A DNA stretch of 64,000 nucleotides, taken from contig CAVWCW010000008.1 in the NCBI GenBank assembly GCA_963753615.1, positions 248,001 through 312,000 of the forward strand, read 5' to 3'. The DNA comes from CAVWCW01 sp963753615. GTDB lineage: Bacteria > Pseudomonadota > Gammaproteobacteria > Chromatiales > Chromatiaceae. Under the pieces are notes generated by a model that ran no database searches, was not told the origin of the DNA, and worked only from the letters and a program-made list of their open reading frames with translations. Below, piece after piece: positions 63,965 through 64,000 of the stretch (its first letter is position 1; each line of letters opens with the position of its first letter). The translations under genes and the position numbers were made by a program.

Positions 63965-64000
63965 CTACTTCTCGGCCGGGGTGGTGGCCGGCACCACCGG
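63965..64000 (-). CDS. 3' end of a leftward CDS cut by the window edge
   Basis: Minus-strand frame open to the edge, reading the last 11 residues PVVPATTPAEK then TAG. A Pro/Ala/Thr tail ending in Lys and the hairpin 9 bases later support a real gene end; nothing can be said about its product. Confidence 0.4.
   Translation of the reverse strand, partial: PVVPATTPAEK

Overview
The window looks like chromosome of a GC-rich gammaproteobacterium, most likely a sulfur-oxidising member of the Chromatiales or a relative. The gene order gyrA-serC-serA-pheA-hisC-tyrA-aroA-cmk-rpsA-ihfB, and yciK-gph-ubiG with mtaD and mtnA next to gyrA, is the order known from Pseudomonas and purple sulfur bacteria. 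A DsrC/TusE-family sulfur-carrier-like protein, a Gly/Trp/Tyr-rich sulfur globule protein and an FNR-type oxygen sensor point to sulfur oxidation. No species can be named from the sequence alone.

Layout. 0-8.6 kb: end of a histone-deacetylase-like amidohydrolase; an overlapping leftward cluster ubiG-gph-(phytoene synthase-like)-yciK; two secreted or lipoprotein genes (SdrD-B-like and TPR); methionine-salvage genes mtaD and mtnA. 8.7-21.2 kb: gyrA, then serine, aromatic amino acid and histidine biosynthesis (serC, serA, pheA, hisC, tyrA, aroA), cmk, rpsA, ihfB. 21.2-30.0 kb: a lipoprotein, a rubredoxin-reductase-like flavoprotein, ygfZ, an RNase II-family exonuclease, a membrane-anchored Rad50/SbcC-like ATPase with a 64-residue overlapping partner, the DsrC-like protein and two unknown genes.

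30.0-42.5 kb is an accessory region with long gene-poor gaps. It holds a heavily frame-broken sialidase-like gene, a PQQ-type sugar dehydrogenase-like secreted protein, a small Cys-containing exported protein, a membrane protein with IGEPLDAD-like repeats, tRNA-Asn(GTT) and a secreted subtilase. The sialidase-like gene and the subtilase share a C-terminal FG-GAP-like repeat (150-bp and 144-bp units). A degraded copy of the 3' end of tRNA-Asn plus its terminator lies about 4.3 kb downstream of the intact tRNA, as expected for a relic of tRNA-targeted integration.

42.8-53.7 kb: aspC (leftward), uvrB, an epimerase, then a signalling cluster (double-FHA protein, Ser/Thr kinase, PP2C phosphatase, BatD-like protein), then fnr and a sulfur globule protein gene on the other strand. 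54-64 kb: pyrG-kdsA-eno-ftsB-ispD-ispF-truD with overlapping starts and stops, followed by leftward genes for an FAD-dependent porphyrinogen oxidase-like protein, an acidic Pro-rich protein, a universal stress protein and an SCP2 protein.

Sequence quality matters here. Several normally intact housekeeping genes (serA, ygfZ, the RNase II gene, aspC, the phytoene synthase-like gene, the subtilase) each show one or a few single-base frameshifts with conserved protein on both sides. This pattern suggests residual sequencing indels. The sialidase-like gene is far worse (about 16 frame changes in 4 kb) and also carries an apparent in-frame 1,644-bp module between 7-bp direct repeats.
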